NCBI GenBank assembly: GCA_039931615.1
Contig: JBDTRR010000022.1
Location: 15,733 to 79,732 of the forward strand
DNA length: 64,000 bases
Reading direction: 5' to 3'
Source: JAHFUI01 sp039931615
GTDB lineage: Bacteria; Acidobacteriota; Vicinamibacteria; Vicinamibacterales; CAVVIG01
The stretch's first letter is position 1. Every line of letters starts with the position of its first letter. The translations under genes were made by a program, and so were the position numbers. The notes under the pieces were generated by a model that did no database searches, was not told where the DNA came from, and saw nothing but the letters and a program-made list of their open reading frames with translations. Positions 62,777 through 64,000 of the stretch are shown here, piece after piece.

Positions 62777-63535
62777 ATGAGACGAATTCTTGTCACCAAC
62801 GACGACGGTTATCGATCGGCAGGCATCCGCGCGCTGGCAGCGGCGATGGCGCCGTTCGGCGACGTGACGATTGTGGCGCCGTTCCAGGAGGCGAGCGCCG
62901 TCGGCCATGGCCTGACGCTGCGGCAGCCGTTGCGGCTCGACGCGATCGAGGAGCGGGTGTTTGCGGTCGACGGCACGCCGACCGACTGCGTCAGCCTGGC
63001 GATCACGCATGTCTACAAGGGCCTTCCGGATCTGATCGTGTCCGGGATCAACAAGGGGTGGAACCTCGGCGACGATGTGACGTATTCGGGGACGGTGGCT
63101 GGTGCGCTCGAGGCGGCGCTGCTTGGCGTGCCGGGGATTGCCGTCTCGCTGCGCGCGACCCGCGGCGAGTACGACTTCGGCCCGGCGGCGCAGGTTGCCG
63201 CCGAGATGGCCGAGGCGATCCTGCGCGCGCCGCTGCCGGCGCGGACGTTCCTCAACATCAACCTGCCGAAGGGCCAGCCGAGAGGCTACCGGGTGACGGT
63301 GCAGGCGAAACGGAATCACATCACCTCGGTCGCCGAGCGCCACGACCCCAAGGGACGGCCGTACTACTGGATCGAGGAGGGGGAGGACGAGTGGCTCCCG
63401 CACGACCGGTCGGACTATCAGGCGGTGCGGGACGGGTATGTGTCGCTGACGCCGCTGCATCCCGACCTGACCGCGCACCACGCGCTGGCGGCGGTGGAAA
63501 AGCTGTGCGCCGGGAAGGAAGCTGAGGTAAGATAG
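62777..63535 (+). CDS. surE: 5'/3'-nucleotidase SurE
   Basis: A 252-residue phosphatase for nucleoside monophosphates. The metal site opens MRRILVTNDDGYRSAGIRAL; VAPFQEASAVGHGLTLRQPL, VDGTPTDCVSLAI, SGINKGWNLGDDVTYSGTVA and HPDLTAHHAL follow the SurE pattern. It is a cytoplasmic enzyme linked to survival in stationary phase. The start at ATG 62777 matches the family. Confidence 0.96.
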   Translation: MRRILVTNDDGYRSAGIRALAAAMAPFGDVTIVAPFQEASAVGHGLTLRQPLRLDAIEERVFAVDGTPTDCVSLAITHVYKGLPDLIVSGINKGWNLGDDVTYSGTVAGALEAALLGVPGIAVSLRATRGEYDFGPAAQVAAEMAEAILRAPLPARTFLNINLPKGQPRGYRVTVQAKRNHITSVAERHDPKGRPYYWIEEGEDEWLPHDRSDYQAVRDGYVSLTPLHPDLTAHHALAAVEKLCAGKEAEVR

Positions 63536-63584
63536 TGCGTGTTTGCAGCGTCGCGTCCCGCGCGGCGTGTGGTCTTTGAAGTGT

Positions 63585-63662
<78 letters not shown>

Positions 63663-63687
63663 TTAAGTTCCCGAGAATAGCGTGACG

Positions 63688-63712
63688 AAAGGCCCTGGAA
63701 ACAGGGCCTTTT
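63688..63712 (+). terminator. intrinsic terminator after tRNA-Pro(CGG)
   Basis: AAAGGCCCTG (63688) pairs with CAGGGCCTTT (63702) around GAAA, followed by a short T run. It probably ends the tRNA transcript. Confidence 0.8.
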
Positions 63713-63764
63713 GCCTGTACGCTCCATCGTGGGGGAAGTGCCATAAAGTGGCGGTCGACGCAGC

Positions 63765-64000
63765 TTACCGTACGCCCGGCTGACCGTTGGCGGCGATGAA
63801 TCTGGCAATCTCAGGATTGTTCGGAAACAGCTCGGCGAGCCGGCGGGCCTGCACCAGCGCCTGCGTGACGTTCTTTTCACGGACCTCAATGTCCCACAGG
63901 CCGAACAGCGCTTCAGCATGGGCGTAAAAGTCGTCCGCCGTCGTCACGGCTTCCCGCATGACAGTGAGGGCCTTCTTCTTGTCACCCCCCCCGAGCATCC
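63765..64000 (-). CDS. C-terminal part of a tetratricopeptide-like protein, truncated by the window edge
   Basis: Only the last 78 residues are in the window: KKKALTVMREAVTTADDFYA, HAEALFGLWDIEVREKNVTQ and ALVQARRLAELFPNNPEIAR, then a stop at 63765. The paired helices with NNPEIARFIA suggest TPR repeats. The start lies beyond base 64000. Nothing more can be said about function. Confidence 0.7.
   Translation of the reverse strand, partial: MLGGGDKKKALTVMREAVTTADDFYAHAEALFGLWDIEVREKNVTQALVQARRLAELFPNNPEIARFIAANGQPGVR

Overview
The window is a 64 kb stretch of high-GC bacterial chromosome (roughly two thirds G+C by eye). The gene content is a Gram-negative soil bacterium's: many Sec-exported enzymes, three PQQ-type quinoproteins, two tannase-family esterases, DUF6152-like and other small exported proteins, and several families of short palindromic repeats between genes. 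This resembles Acidobacteriota, probably the Vicinamibacteria branch. That placement is inferred from gene content and was not tested. I see no transposase, integrase, phage gene, CRISPR array or rRNA.

Layout. (1) 1-17.1 kb is an accessory catabolic region. It holds an alpha/beta hydrolase, two paralogous small exported proteins flanking an unusual metallo-beta-lactamase (MBL) fold protein, two tannase/feruloyl esterases, three PQQ beta-propeller dehydrogenases, a canonical MBL protein, a cupin, a diheme cytochrome c that overlaps a dehydrogenase with a lanthanide-type Asp-Tyr-Asp motif, and a convergent pair of related four-helix membrane proteins. Together these suggest periplasmic hydrolysis of plant phenolic esters and oxidation of the released alcohols or sugars into a cytochrome c chain. 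(2) 17.5-26.6 kb is mostly housekeeping: tsaC, hflX, a TPR/SLH lipoprotein, a CDP-alcohol phosphatidyltransferase, a tandem cyclophilin, tam, dinB and ettA, followed by a promoter-to-terminator interval that looks like a small RNA gene. (3) 26.8-30.4 kb carries minus-strand exported proteins (SMP-30-like propeller, DUF6152-like protein, a two-heme cytochrome) and a DUF2007-like protein. (4) 30.5-44.4 kb holds a membrane MutS-family ATPase and a polysaccharide locus: UDP-xylose synthase, a polyprenyl-phosphate glycosylphosphotransferase, five glycosyltransferases, ugd, galE and an MsbA-type exporter.

(5) 44.4-53.7 kb is a conserved core block: yicC, gmk, rpoZ, coaBC, a family 4 uracil-DNA glycosylase, priA, an M50 protease, HU, der and a MerR regulator. 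(6) 53.8-64 kb has tRNA-Pro(GGG), dut, a response regulator, two MacB/LolD-type ATPases with an HlyD-like adaptor but no permease, a PAS histidine kinase, moaA, an AmmeMemoRadiSam-type radical SAM enzyme, surE, tRNA-Pro(CGG) and a truncated TPR-like gene at the edge.

The most interesting cross-cutting signals are: (a) two enzymes (an alpha/beta hydrolase and a uracil-DNA glycosylase) whose linkers are encoded by intergenic-type repeats read in frame; (b) a composite palindromic repeat with CGTACGTGG ends, most concentrated at 37.8-38.0 kb; (c) the putative small RNA after ettA; (d) Gly/Arg/Pro/Ala-rich tracts recurring in the exported enzymes of the catabolic region; and (e) several -10-like hexamers 5-8 bases before start codons, which suggest leaderless transcripts.
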